Assembly (NCBI GenBank): GCA_023213395.1
Contig: CM041465.1
Coordinates: 106,833,741 to 106,897,740 of the forward strand
Length of the DNA stretch: 64,000 nucleotides
Direction of reading: 5' to 3'
Source of the DNA: Cycas panzhihuaensis
Taxonomy: Eukaryota; Cycadophyta
Below the pieces are notes generated by a model. The model saw nothing but the letters and a program-made list of their open reading frames with translations, made no database searches and had not been told where the DNA came from. Both the position numbers and the translations under genes were made by a program. This document shows, piece after piece, positions 1 through 11,100 of this stretch (position 1 is its first letter; each line of letters starts with the position of its first letter).

Positions 1-2077
1 TATCCAAAGCTAGACCAAACAAGCTCTACATGAAACTACCTATACTTCAAAGGTGAAATATTTCAAGGAGAGAAGAGTTGTTATGTACCTAAATTCTAAA
101 GAAGTTGGTGAAGTCATTTTTTTAGGAAGATAAAGGAAGAATTATTTAATGTATATTTATTATGAAGCCGATATTTTTAAGAGAGATAGTCATTGAATCC
201 CTAAATTAGATGAAGTCAGTATTTTGAGGAGAGAGAATTATAAATTGGGTTTAGAGAGAGAAAATAAGGCTATAAATAGAGGTGCTTCATTCATTTGTAA
301 ATCATCTTTGGGGAATTTGATATTTTGGATCTAGAATGATGGCCTAGGACCACTAGGGCACTATGTACCATTTTGGGAGGATACCATGTCAAAGAGGGCA
401 AGATATTGCTGTTATTTTATTTGGCATTTACTATTTACTGTGGCAAGTTTGATATTAATCTGATATTATTACGCAGTCTTCTATTACATCTAAATTACTG
501 TGGATATACATTTCTTATTTATGATGAAATGTTATTTTCATAAATTATCTATGGTGTGAATGCTATATTTTTTGTCTATAAATAATGGGCATCGCGATCA
601 CCCCTATCAATCTATGCATTCAATTCTGAACTACAAGATCTTGATCATACACAACAAGCAAACAATAAAGAGCACAAGTACATAGTACACAATATTTTAC
701 ATGGAAAACACTTTCGAAAGAAAACCCACCACAAACGATCAATAAATCACATTGATGAAACTTAGATGATTTTACAATGGACTCTAGGGTTATTTATAAT
801 CTCCCAAATGGTATATCCAACCCATTGGTTGCAACCCATTGTAATATTTGCACCTTTTGGCTTAACATTAACTAAACCACATTTAACATTAATCAAGTGA
901 CTTTAGCATTAACTGCCATGCTAACATTTGCATTCTCTTTTCGGCTTTTCTTTGTCAAGGCAATAATTCTTGCAAGCATTTTTCTATTATTTCTCACTCT
1001 ATAACTTCTTTTGTGGAAATATTTCAATAGTCAAATCATTTTCTAAGCCTTCTAAATCTAAATTAGCTTGGTTCTCTACATAACTTTACCTTAAATAGGC
1101 TTACATACTTGCCATCCCATCATACACTTGACTACCCTAAATCCAAACTTTGTGCACCAGTGCCTACCTAGACCATGGTGGCCATGTACTAATGCTTTAG
1201 GTAAGCACTTCTTATCTACCCTCAAACAGATCAAAAAGTGTTCAACTACACAAAATCTATCACAAATATTAAACTCTTATGAATTTGGCCAATTTTTATC
1301 ATCTCTACCAAGTGTTGGCTAAAATACTTGACTAATGGCTAATTTTGAAAAAGAAGTATACTCTACACTATTGGTCCAACATAGGTCATATCATAGCTTT
1401 AAAAAAAGGGCATAAGACACAATCAACCTACCGATATTGATCAAAATTGCCAAATTTCACCAATTTAATCCCAAAAATGTGGCTCGAAAATTTCCCAATT
1501 GATGTATTACTATCCACTCGGTATAAAACTATTTGGCTCAATGCCAGTTATCTAGAAAATAGCTTAAGGATGCCACAATGGTGGTCTTTTAAAGATCTAG
1601 TGGCAATTGATTGAAATATTATGAATGAATGATTTTACATAAAATATGGCACTCATTGATAAAGGAACATACCCCTTTGATAACTAGTCATCACATTTCC
1701 CTCTTAATTATCTTCAACCAATCCTAAGTGTGCTTAACTAATCTACTAACCCTTAATTAAATAATATGGTCCATAAAAATGTATATAAGAAAATGAGCAG
1801 AAAAGGGCGCCTTTATTATTAATAATAGAATGCATACATACATGCAGCATGTCAGTAAGGTTGGACTCAATTGCAAATAGTGCAAAAGCATTACCGACAA
1901 TCTGCCAATCTCTCATCATCCAAACCCCCTTTCAACTGCCTTCCAAAAAACCCACTTCAGTACACAATCACAGGTAATATATCACCTATCTGGTTAGGCA
2001 GGCATTCCCAACAACCTCTGACCACTCCACACAAGTCACCAGATTACAACCAGTTCAAAATTAAAATTACAAACTAG

Positions 2078-2402
2078 TCCTAACCCGGATTATAGACTCT
2101 TCCTGGGCTTCAAACCGTTCCTAGGTTATAGATGTTTTATTCCTAACAGTTCATTGTCTCTTACAAACAGTTTGCAGCTTGTTTCTGACAGTTTAATATC
2201 TGTTCCTAGATTTATCATCGGCCGCTTTGTTCCTGGACAAACTATTCCTAACCTGGATTATAGACTCTTCCTGGGCTTCAAACCATTCCTAGGTTATAGA
2301 CTATTTTATTCCTAACAGTTCATTGTCTCTAACAGTTTGCAGCTTGTTTCTGACAGTTTATTATCTGCTCCTAGATTTATCATTGGCCACTTTGTTCCTG
2401 GG
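2078..2402. repeat. Two-copy tandem duplication, 168-bp period
   Basis: Copy 1 starts at 2078 (TCCTAACCCGGATTATAGAC) and copy 2 at 2246 (TCCTAACCTGGATTATAGAC). They stay aligned through shared words such as CCTGGGCTTCAAACC, TTCCTAACAGTTCATTGTCT and CAGCTTGTTTCTGACAGTTT up to about 2402, with a few substitutions and an 11-bp indel. The short word TTCCT(A/G) recurs inside each copy, so the unit may itself have grown from a smaller repeat. It lies in the presumed CHUP1 intron. Confidence 0.9.
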
Positions 2403-3180
2403 CTTCCCAGTCTGCTGTAATGTTGTGTTGTTCCTGAACGTTTCCCCATCAGCAGTATTTATAAACATTCCACCGTCTACGCTTTTCCTGGAAGTACCAC
2501 AGACTGCACTGTTCTTGGAGATTTTATACACAGCACCGCTCCTAAGCAATGTCAATTGTCTGTATCATTTATTTGATTGATCCTGTCCCAAAACTGTTTG
2601 TCCCTATGAGTTTATGTTTATTGTCTGCTGTAACCAGTAAAGATATAAAAATTCAGGGAGCCCAAAACCTTCTGAAAAGAAAACGCTTGGAATTTGTCCT
2701 TTTCTTTCTCCAAAACCCACAAATTTATTAGTCTCAAAAACAGGCTACAAAATCCTGGTAAAATTGTTTTTTAAAATCGTGAAAAACACCTAAAATTGCC
2801 TCAAAATTGACCTGTTAAAAAATCCGAAAAACAGACATTATTCCTTCACTTCAAAGCACAGCAGAACACCATTCAATTAAGTTTGAAAATGATCCTGAAA
2901 TCCCTGTCATACATATTGAATCCATTGAATCATCTTCTAAAATTCTGCAAAAAATATGAGAAACAATGGCACCTTAACTGAGTTATGTTTATGTTCACAC
3001 AGATCATGATCATTGACCACAAGAGGATCATTTTGCATGTTCTTTAACACTGGTTCCAGAAAGATACAAAAATGTGTGTTTCTTTGAGAGAAGCCTTGAT
3101 ATAAAATGAGCATTTCAAATTCGAAAAAACAAAAATAAAAGCAGACAATGAATCATCAAACTTATATGTTTCACTCAAAA

Positions 3181-3464
3181 GTAGTACAAAACAATCCTGT
3201 TCCGCTTTCATTGAAATGTTTGACATTACAACTTTCTTTTCATGATAGGGATTCACCTAAGATGTCCACTATAAGCCAGATTGTCATGCTAAACAACACA
3301 ACAGTCATTAAAGTAATAGAGTAGTACAAAGCAATGCTGTTCCACTTTCATTGAATGTTCGATGTTACAACTTTCTTTTCATGATAGAAATTCACCTAAA
3401 AGATGTCCACTATAAGCCAGATTGTCATGCTAAAGAACACAATGATACAGCCATTAAAGTAATA
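3181..3464. repeat. Two-copy tandem duplication, ~140-bp period
   Basis: Copy 1 begins GTAGTACAAAACAATCCTGT at 3181 and copy 2 begins GTAGTACAAAGCAATGCTGT at 3321. Shared words follow in the same order: ACAACTTTCTTTTCATGATAG, ATGTCCACTATAAGCCAGATT, CATTAAAGTAATA. The copies differ by scattered substitutions and small indels. The duplication lies about 230 bp downstream of CHUP1 exon 5. Confidence 0.9.
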
Positions 3465-3698
3465 TAGAGACGCTAAGCAGAGACAAGCACAAAAGACATT
3501 ACTCCTGTCGGTTTAAAAGGGGAAAAGGCTTTGATCTTTCATGAACCTAGGCACACATAAATATTAGAAAAAAAAGCGTCATACAACAAAAGCAGCTGCA
3601 TAAGAAGCTAGTGACCATAGTTCTCCATGCAATCAAACACATTTTCAGTATCAGGATAAAAACAGCTGCCCATGTCATATGGAAGTAAAGACACTTAC

Positions 3699-6600
3699 CA
3701 AAAATGAAAGTTCCTCATCCAACCAATTCACAAAAGCCACAACATCTTCAATATTGGTATACACAGCTGCACGAACCTCAGTAGCCAGGGACTGAACAAA
3801 GTCGCCTTGGGTCTCCACATCATTTTTGACCTGAAAAATGAAAAAGACAGAGAGAGTCTCTCAAACAAGGCATTCACATATTCAGCACCTCTTCAACTTT
3901 ACCTCTGCCCAGCTATAAAACGCAAATGCCCAGTGTAGGTGACACTCACAGATAATAGGAATGCAGACCGGTTCTCAATCTCTCCAATCATGTTATTTCG
4001 AGCATCTGCAACATTAGGTGCTGCAGATGCTATACTAGCAACCTCCTTCTTGGCTTCTCGTTTCATCAATGATTGATAGAACTCGACTAGCTCCGGAGCT
4101 CTGTGCACCTTCTGTCCCATTGATCCTTGAGATTGAGGCAAGCCACCAGGTGGTGGTGGTGGAGGTGGAGGTGGAGGCACACCAGGGGCCCCTGGTGGAG
4201 GAGGTGGACGAGGTGGAGGCATAGGTATGCTACTAGGAGCCTTTACAGGAGCACTACTAGGAGAAATATAAACTGATGGTTTAGGAGGTGGCCTTGGAAC
4301 CCTTGGAGGCCTTTTTCTACATCAGCAAGTTTAATTTTGTTGATTTCTTGAGACTCATTCGGACGCTCATTTAAATGGTCATTTGCATGCTCATTGGTTG
4401 CAGAAAATCTCTGTGCCAATGTTCCTATAGGCTTCTCTATCCTGATTCTCTGGGGCACTTTTACTACAAGCTTCTCCATCTTAACCCTTCCACCAGACAC
4501 ACCTGCCTTCAAATTTTCAGCAAATTTTTCAGCTCTTGCTTGATCTGCTTTCTCTTTAATTGTCTTCTCCCTTTCCAACGCTAATTTGTGCCTATCTTTA
4601 AAAGCAGGATATTTCTCATCAAGCATACCTCCAACAGATTTTGACATAAGTTGGAATGAAGCCGCTACATTGTTTAAAGAATCATCCTTTTGTAGGGTTC
4701 TTGTTCTTATAAAGGGAAGATTTCCTGTTTCAGGTGAACCAACAATTGATGTCATAGCATGATGAGAATCAAGAGAAGAGCTAGACTTAGCTCTTCCCAT
4801 CATGCCAGAACCATGGTCCCTTTTACCATATGTGGTGATAGCAACACTGTCACTAGAATTTCTCATCATTAAAGTTTCTAGTGGCCCCTTTGAGATTGAA
4901 TGTCTGTAACCCGGGCTCATCCTGCTTGGAGAACTTCCATCTCCTAATGACCCCCTAGGTGACACAGTAGAGTCATCCTTACTTCTTCCCCACCTTTTCA
5001 ACTTTTGAATCAAACTTGACTTTCTAGAGCTGCTATATCTGCTAGACGCACTGTCATATGAAGTGTCATCAAAATCATCACTCTCAGAAGGTGTGGATGG
5101 CTGTGATGATACACTTTCAAAGTCAGTATCTGTGCGCACTTTCTCATGCAGTGATAAGAGATCAGGTCCTGCATATTCCAACATAAGCTGCTTTGCCCTC
5201 TCCTGTGATTTGGGGCTTAAGCTCTTGCTGAGGTCCCGTGCCGATACTTTCCCGGGTGGCACTTGGTAATTCCTGAGCTCATATCGTAAACATGCATTAA
5301 CCCAACGCAAATAAACTAATTCTTCAACTTCACTAAACCGATTCAATTGCAGACCTTCAACTTGCTTTGATAGATCTTCATTTGCATGCCTCAGACTGTT
5401 GGCCTCCTCTCTTGTCTTGGCAACCATCTCATTCTGCGAGCCAGTGAAACCCCAAATGTATTGAAGTCACATTTTCAATATGGAGAAATGAATGATAGTA
5501 GCAAAAGGAAAATTTGTAAAGTGGATTAATTTTTTAGAGAATACCCACCTCTGTAATGTTGGAAAGAGTAGCAATTTGTGCTTCCGCAGCATCCAATTTC
5601 ACTGTCAACTCTCGTTTCTCATGTTGCAACTCTTTATTGATCCTTCTTAATTCCACAACTTCCACATCCAATTCTTTCAGACTGTGCAGCTTTTCTTCAA
5701 CCTCTAAATCTATCTTGGAAACTTCTCTCTCTTTAGCTTGCAGAGTAGCAACTTGTTGTTTAAGCAAAAGAAGCTGTCCTTTTGTTTGCCCAGAATCCAT
5801 CTGGATCTGTCTCTGGAACTCTTTAATCTTTGTCCTGGCTGTCTCAAGCTCTTTCTTAATTGCTGCACATTCAGCTACCTCCTCTTCCATTTTCTTCTTT
5901 TGGGCTTCCAAAGAATTTAATTTGATGTTAAGCATATTAATTTCAACTGCTTTTATTTTAAGCTGTCTTTCTAATTCTACGATACTTGTGTCATGTTCCT
6001 TCATACCGTAATACTCAAGCAATTCACCTTCAAGCTTCACTTCCCGTTCTTCCAATTCCTTGACCCGATTCCTTAATTGCTCCACTTCACCCAAGTTTCT
6101 CCTAGAGAGATTTTCATCCAAATCAACCTTCCCATTTTCTGTAGAGAATTCCAAACTACTTGAAAAAAGATCTTCAAATTCAGGCAAGAGCAGTTGTTCT
6201 CCATCAGAGGCGCTCTTACTGCTCAATGCTGGACTAATTACACTGCTGACTCTTTTAACTTCCTCTTCTTCCTCCTGCGAAGCCAATCGGTTGATCAAAT
6301 AGCATGTCACAACTACAATTCAACTAAAATAAAACTACTCTTGCTTGAAGAGAAGAGAGGTGGGGGGTGGTAACTCTTACAAAGAGATGAAGAAAAAATG
6401 CTGGTTTATACAACACTCAGATCATGAATCCAAAATGAGTATAGCATACCTCCTCTTTCTCCGTTGAATCGACATGAGTGTACGCATATAATTCCTTTTT
6501 GTATTCTTCGTTCTGCTGATTCTTCTCGTAACCATGTTCTAGTTCTGTATCACAGCAATCAATCAAAGCCCATCATCGACAACATGAAGCTAAGGGCGCT

Positions 6601-6909
6601 CTCCCACATATGGTCATTTTAAACTAAATCTCAGTGATAGGACTTTCCCAAATGACTCTTCCGGGGCACCACCGCTGAACTGATTTTAACATGCCCGGCT
6701 GTAGAAACACACTTGAACTTCCTATGCCCAATTTTGGACTGTGCTTTTGAAAGAACTCAGATAAATCGAATACTGATATAAAAAATCAGACAGGAAAGGA
6801 AGAATTAAATACCTGCAGAAACGTCAGACTGCCCGCGCTTGTTTTTGAGCCGACCAAGTGCATATGCTGCAACGGAAGCAGTGATCGCAAGGCCTACTCT
6901 TACTAACAT
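3699..6909 (-). CDS. CHUP1: CHUP1 (chloroplast unusual positioning 1), 5' five exons, one frameshift
   Basis: CHUP1 sits on the chloroplast outer envelope and drives actin-based chloroplast movement and anchoring. Exons read from the minus strand: 6909-6813, 6544-6450, 6274-5549, 5433-3950 and 3830-3699, each flanked by GT/AG and in compatible phase, giving about 845 codons. Visible parts in order: the start MLVRVG with a hydrophobic stretch (envelope anchor); an acidic Glu run; the segment LPEFEDL; a long heptad coiled coil (exon 3); the highly conserved VEELVYLRWVNACLRYELRN (exon 4); a Ser-rich linker; a proline-rich tract of the profilin-binding type; HRAPELVEFYQSLMKRE; and VETQGDFVQSLATEVRA (exon 5). 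The Arabidopsis protein is about 1000 residues, so roughly 200 C-terminal residues are missing and must lie beyond position 1 or be lost. A single missing base at 4312-4316 breaks exon 4. This is the only host gene recognised in the window. Confidence 0.95.
4312..4316 (-). other. CHUP1: One-base homopolymer deletion in CHUP1 exon 4
   Basis: On the coding strand the run reads GTAGAAAAAGGCCT (five A after G). The frame before it reads ..LADVEK and the frame after it reads RPPRVPRPPPK. CHUP1 proteins join these as DVEKRPPRVPRPPP, which needs six A. With one A missing the exon terminates soon after and the proline-rich region falls out of frame. A homopolymer assembly error is the simplest cause; a real loss-of-function mutation is the alternative. 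Confidence 0.85.
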
Positions 6910-8263
6910 ATATCTATATTTTCTTTACCTCCCGCTCATCGCCAGTCGTCTGTGTACTTACTTTTCATTCTTCAAGTACCACCGAACTCCAGCTCCCTTA
7001 GTCGGCTAACGCAATTCTTTCCCCGTGAACTTACATGCCATGTAACCTGATCATCTTCGGGTTCTCCCCTGATTGGCTAATGCAATTCCAAAAGAAAAAA
7101 CGCTCAATTTTATTGCTACAAAAGCCAAATACAGACAATTGCTGTAAGGAGTGTCACTCTCCTCAGTAATCTGAGCAGAATTGTATTCTCGATCAATTGA
7201 TGAATGAACGAACTATACATGCCATGCAAAGAGCTGTGTCTTTCAATGGTAGCTTTGCGTTACTCATTAACTATACATTTATTCGTCACTAGTTGTTCGC
7301 CCGGTACAATTATTTTGCAATCTTTACCCAGTCGGATGAAGAGAGACACCGAAACTAACACTCTCGAATGAAAGGAAAGGGGCAAGACGGAAAACTTAGC
7401 AATAACCAATTCACTAATAAAATGATCAAAAATTACGGACTTTCAGCGCTTTGAATCCAACAAAAAAGCCAAAATAATAAAATTATTTGCCTCTACGCAG
7501 GCCAGCAATACGAATCCTTGATATTATTGATAACTTCAAAAGCATTCCGAATCGTTCACAAGGAAAGCTTTAATCCTTCCCCGAAATTTGTTCGGCCAAA
7601 TCTCTCTCATTGAATAACCAGTCACCAACCGGAGACCGCGGGACGGAAAAAATACGAACCGTAATTTCATAATCCGGGCTGAATACCTCAATTTTTCAAC
7701 GGTGGTCGTATGGAGAATCCTCAATAAAGTATATCACTCGGGAGCTTTTTTTTTCCACAAAAAGGTCAAAATGCAGCAGAACGTCTGCGAGACTTAAATA
7801 TTATGAAACTTGGACCGGATGAAGCCGAAAATTTCAGCGAATGCATGAAATTATGTGGCCGATAACACGCCAGACAGACAAGCGATAAAAATTTGACGCA
7901 TATCCGTGCATTTGACGGTGCAATGCAGGATTGCCAGACGATCCCGCTAGGGTTTGACGAGTGGCGTCGGGATAAAAGAAATGCATTCAAATCAAATTGC
8001 TCGTTTGAATGTGCCGACGTGCCAAGCTCTGTTTCCCGGCCGTTCTTCCGGTAAAAGTTTCACGTCGCCGTCTAAATTTATTGGGACGCAATGATACCGG
8101 CATGCCAATCATATCGTGTCAATGGCTTTTAACGGCCAATATAGTGGTAGTCCGTCGTTCTGGACGAGCGCCACATACAAATTTTTGCTGTTCGCCCGTC
8201 TGCTTCGGTTTCTTTTCCGCTATTTGGGGAAAGGGGTGGTCCAAACTATTGGTAGTCTCGTAG
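6910..8263 (-). promoter_or_regulatory. CpG-rich upstream region of CHUP1 (5' leader and promoter)
   Basis: Compared with the CpG-poor DNA on either side, about 7470-8260 holds many CpG dinucleotides (for example CCGGCCGTTCTTCCGG near 8036-8051). Plant DNA that keeps CpG is usually unmethylated, as promoters are. The short ORFs here show no protein similarity that I recognise. I could not fix a TATA box or start site. A divergent promoter is possible but no gene is seen to the right. Confidence 0.45.
6925..6939 (-). other. Minimal upstream ORF in the CHUP1 leader
   Basis: An ATG at 6939 opens a four-codon ORF (MSGR) that stops at 6925, 15 bases before the CHUP1 start codon at 6909. If transcription starts upstream of 6939 it could damp translation of CHUP1. 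The transcription start is not known from sequence. Confidence 0.4.
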
Positions 8264-10349
8264 AGAGGGGCTTATGAGATAATCAAGTAGCAGTTGAGAT
8301 TTTTCATGGGTTATGTTGCTATTAAGGGCTTAATGCAATTGCATTGAATTTTTTCTTTTTCTTTGCTTTTATCGATGCCATATGCTCCAACATTTATCAA
8401 GTGAATGTTGTTTTAGCTAAACCATTATTTTAGCAACCACTCAAAATGGCATTGTTAAACAATGGTGCTTGTTATAGTTGGAAAGAACATTTAAATTTAT
8501 GTAGGAGTGGTCTCATTTCTTGTGCACTAGATTGCTTTTTCTAGCAAAATAAGAGTGTAACCCCTTCCATGAGATCATCCACTTCACCCTCATAAGTTTG
8601 TGAGTAAATGGTCCTACTTAAAAAATGAATAATGCACTACCCTCCAAATTCAAAACGTGCGAACATTATACTATGTGCCCATTGAGTATAGTTCCTTTCT
8701 CCCTCAATATGTTAAGCGCAACACAATGTGACATAAATTGTCACTAAAAGGGGGTTAGTTTTCATCTTGACATGTCATCAAGGGGCATTGCTCGCAAATA
8801 TACTACTAAAGTGATGATGTGTGTAGCATGTGATATTGTTTTAAGAAAACCATTATGGGTTCCCAACACTATCATTATGTGGTTGCTTTTATTCAATCTA
8901 TTGTGGTTGCTCCCTTGATAGTGTTGTGTAATCCTTGTTGGTTGGTGTTGCGACTACCGTGAAGTTTGAGTCATTCTTTGAAATTCTAAGGTATATCACC
9001 TCCACACATGGGCTATAGTTTATCCCTTATCTCTCACGTAAGGTTAGAAAAACAAGAAGATTATCTTTATGGACTTTAAAGCTACCCTTGAGTCGGTTGA
9101 ACAAAGAGATGCCACTTGCATCTATCTATTTAATGTTTGTTGGGAACTTTTGTCTCAAATCAACTCATTACAACTCTCATTTCATTCTTTATTTAATATG
9201 AAGGCTACCCAACCAAACACATTACCTACAACATATGAAACTGACATTTTAACTATATGTTGAAATCCTCCACCACTTAGAACTTTACTTATAACAGCCA
9301 TGGCTATGCATGTTTTTTTTCTCTTCTTCTTATGCCTTGATTATAGATCAACTACTGTCATATGTGTATAGAAGTCCCTTACGCAAGAGTTAAGGCTCTA
9401 AACAACTTACTTAGCTTATACCTAAATTAACTATTTTATTAATAGAAATTAGTGTAAATGAAATTTTGATCCTTGTGATGAAAATAGTTAACTTAGGACT
9501 AAAGAGATTCAAGATTCACAAATTGTAGCAAAATCTTTTAATGTTCGTTGACTTGGGATGTAATCATTATTTAAAAGGTTATAAACAAGTGATTTTGAAA
9601 GATAAGTCCTCACAAACATAATAATTATAATGTAATAATTATGTCCTTTCTATATGAGACATTGATGATTGAAAATTTACAATCATGGTTTATTTAAGTG
9701 ATGATCTTGTTTTTTTTTTAATAAGCAAATAATGTGCATACAAAATATGAGGAATTTTTATGTCAAAACAAAAATGTGCTAGTGTTTCATGTTTATTATA
9801 TCAAATGTTCTTGGAAAAAATGTCCATGTTTAACAAAAATTACATCCATGTCACCCATTTAAAGTTTAATAAATTAAGGCCATTATACAACGAGAGATAT
9901 GTATATCTGAAGCCAAGTGACTATTTACTTGAAAATCATCAAAGTGAAGATAAACAACATTATGCATAGAATAAGCAAGTTATAGTAAAATCATCAAAGT
10001 GAAGATAAACAAATAATATAATAGAGAGCAAATAGCAATAGAATACAATAGAGGCATAAATTGTAATTAAAGATATAACACAACACTGTCATTAAAGAGG
10101 CATCAACATTCATTTAAAGCCTTGGAGCTTATTTTAATTTGTTTTTCGAAGAATGGCTCATTAATTATTTTGATTACAAAAATTGCTTATAATAAATTAC
10201 CCCTCCTTAAGATGTATTTTCCTTAAACCATCATGCATTTAGTTCTAAATATTTATCCAGTATACTCTTTAGTTCCCAAGATGTATCTTTAATAAATAAT
10301 TATTTTCGTTTAATGACAAAATTGTTCATGACCTTAGTTAATTTCAGCT
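8264..10349. other. No gene seen
   Basis: AT-rich DNA with stop codons in all frames. Only short ORFs of no recognisable family (for example 9069-9263 and 9760-9969). Confidence 0.5.
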
Positions 10350-11100
10350 TATGTTGAACCTTTAAAACATGCTCTAGAATGACGATAAGTTTTCCTCCCT
10401 AGTCTAGTATGGAAAACTCCATTTGAATTAGAGAAATTCCCCTAACTTTGTCTTTAAATAAGGCACATGGAATACATTATGAATTTTGGCATAATCTATC
10501 TTACCTATCCACTATTTGATGTGATAGAGACCATAAAATCTAGGATTCAATCTTTCCTTATGAATCACATGAGGAAAGCTTGTTTGTAGGGTTGTAGTCA
10601 CATATAACCCAAACTCTTATTTGGAATTCTCTTTTAATACACTAACCATCAACTTATCACTGCATGTAAGTATGAGCATATCTACAAAATACTCATGCTC
10701 CTTCATAATCATGATGAAAGCGTGAGACTCTCATAGATAGTCTCAACTAATTAGAGCTTGGGTATTATTCAAAACTTAAGCTTTTAATGGTTACATTTGA
10801 ATGGATGCATGATAAGTGGTGTTGAATCAAGATTCGACTTTATAAAGTTGCTTAACCCATATACTTTGTTTCTTTAATATAAATACTCTTCTTAAGCATC
10901 CCTCTAAACATTTTTTCATAACTTCAATCTATCGTTTAGTTAGAGTATGATAAATCCATACTCCTTACTTTAATGAAATAACATAAAATAAATAATTTTT
11001 TTTTTTTTTTATGTGTCATAAACTATATGCACACTAACCTAAAGTATTCATTTTGCCTATCTAAACCCATTTCACATGCATAAAAAATGAAAAAACTAAT
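10350..11100 (-). mobile_element. Faint antisense chromovirus remnant
   Basis: The words CATGGAATACATTATGAATT (about 10467) and GACCATAAAATCTAGGATTCAATC (about 10529) match, in the same order and spacing, the better preserved antisense chromovirus at 39543-39660 (CATGCAATACATTGTGCAC, GCCCATAAAATTGTGGCTACAATT). No intact ORF remains. The call rests on this short collinear match only. Confidence 0.3.

Larger units (their letters stand above)
1..3698. other. Non-coding flank, presumed long CHUP1 intron
   Basis: AT-rich DNA lying 3' of the last CHUP1 exon seen. I looked on the minus strand for the missing C-terminal CHUP1 exons and found nothing resembling them. It holds two local tandem duplications (listed separately). 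A stretch at about 610-950 has the composition and phrase order of a plant LTR, but I could not find LTR ends or a primer binding site. No other gene is seen. Confidence 0.5.

Noticed and set aside
610-950. Solo LTR related to the TRIM at 36957
   Set aside because: Similar wording only; no TG..CA ends, primer site or flanking repeats.
2323-2580. 85-codon ORF
   Set aside because: Overlaps the tandem duplication; repeated Leu/Phe words come from the repeat.
5556-6302. Plus-strand frames of up to 151 codons
   Set aside because: Antisense shadows of CHUP1 exon 3, whose minus-strand coding is certain.
8009-8263. 84-codon ORF in the CpG-rich region
   Set aside because: No recognisable domain; long frames arise by chance in C+G-rich DNA.
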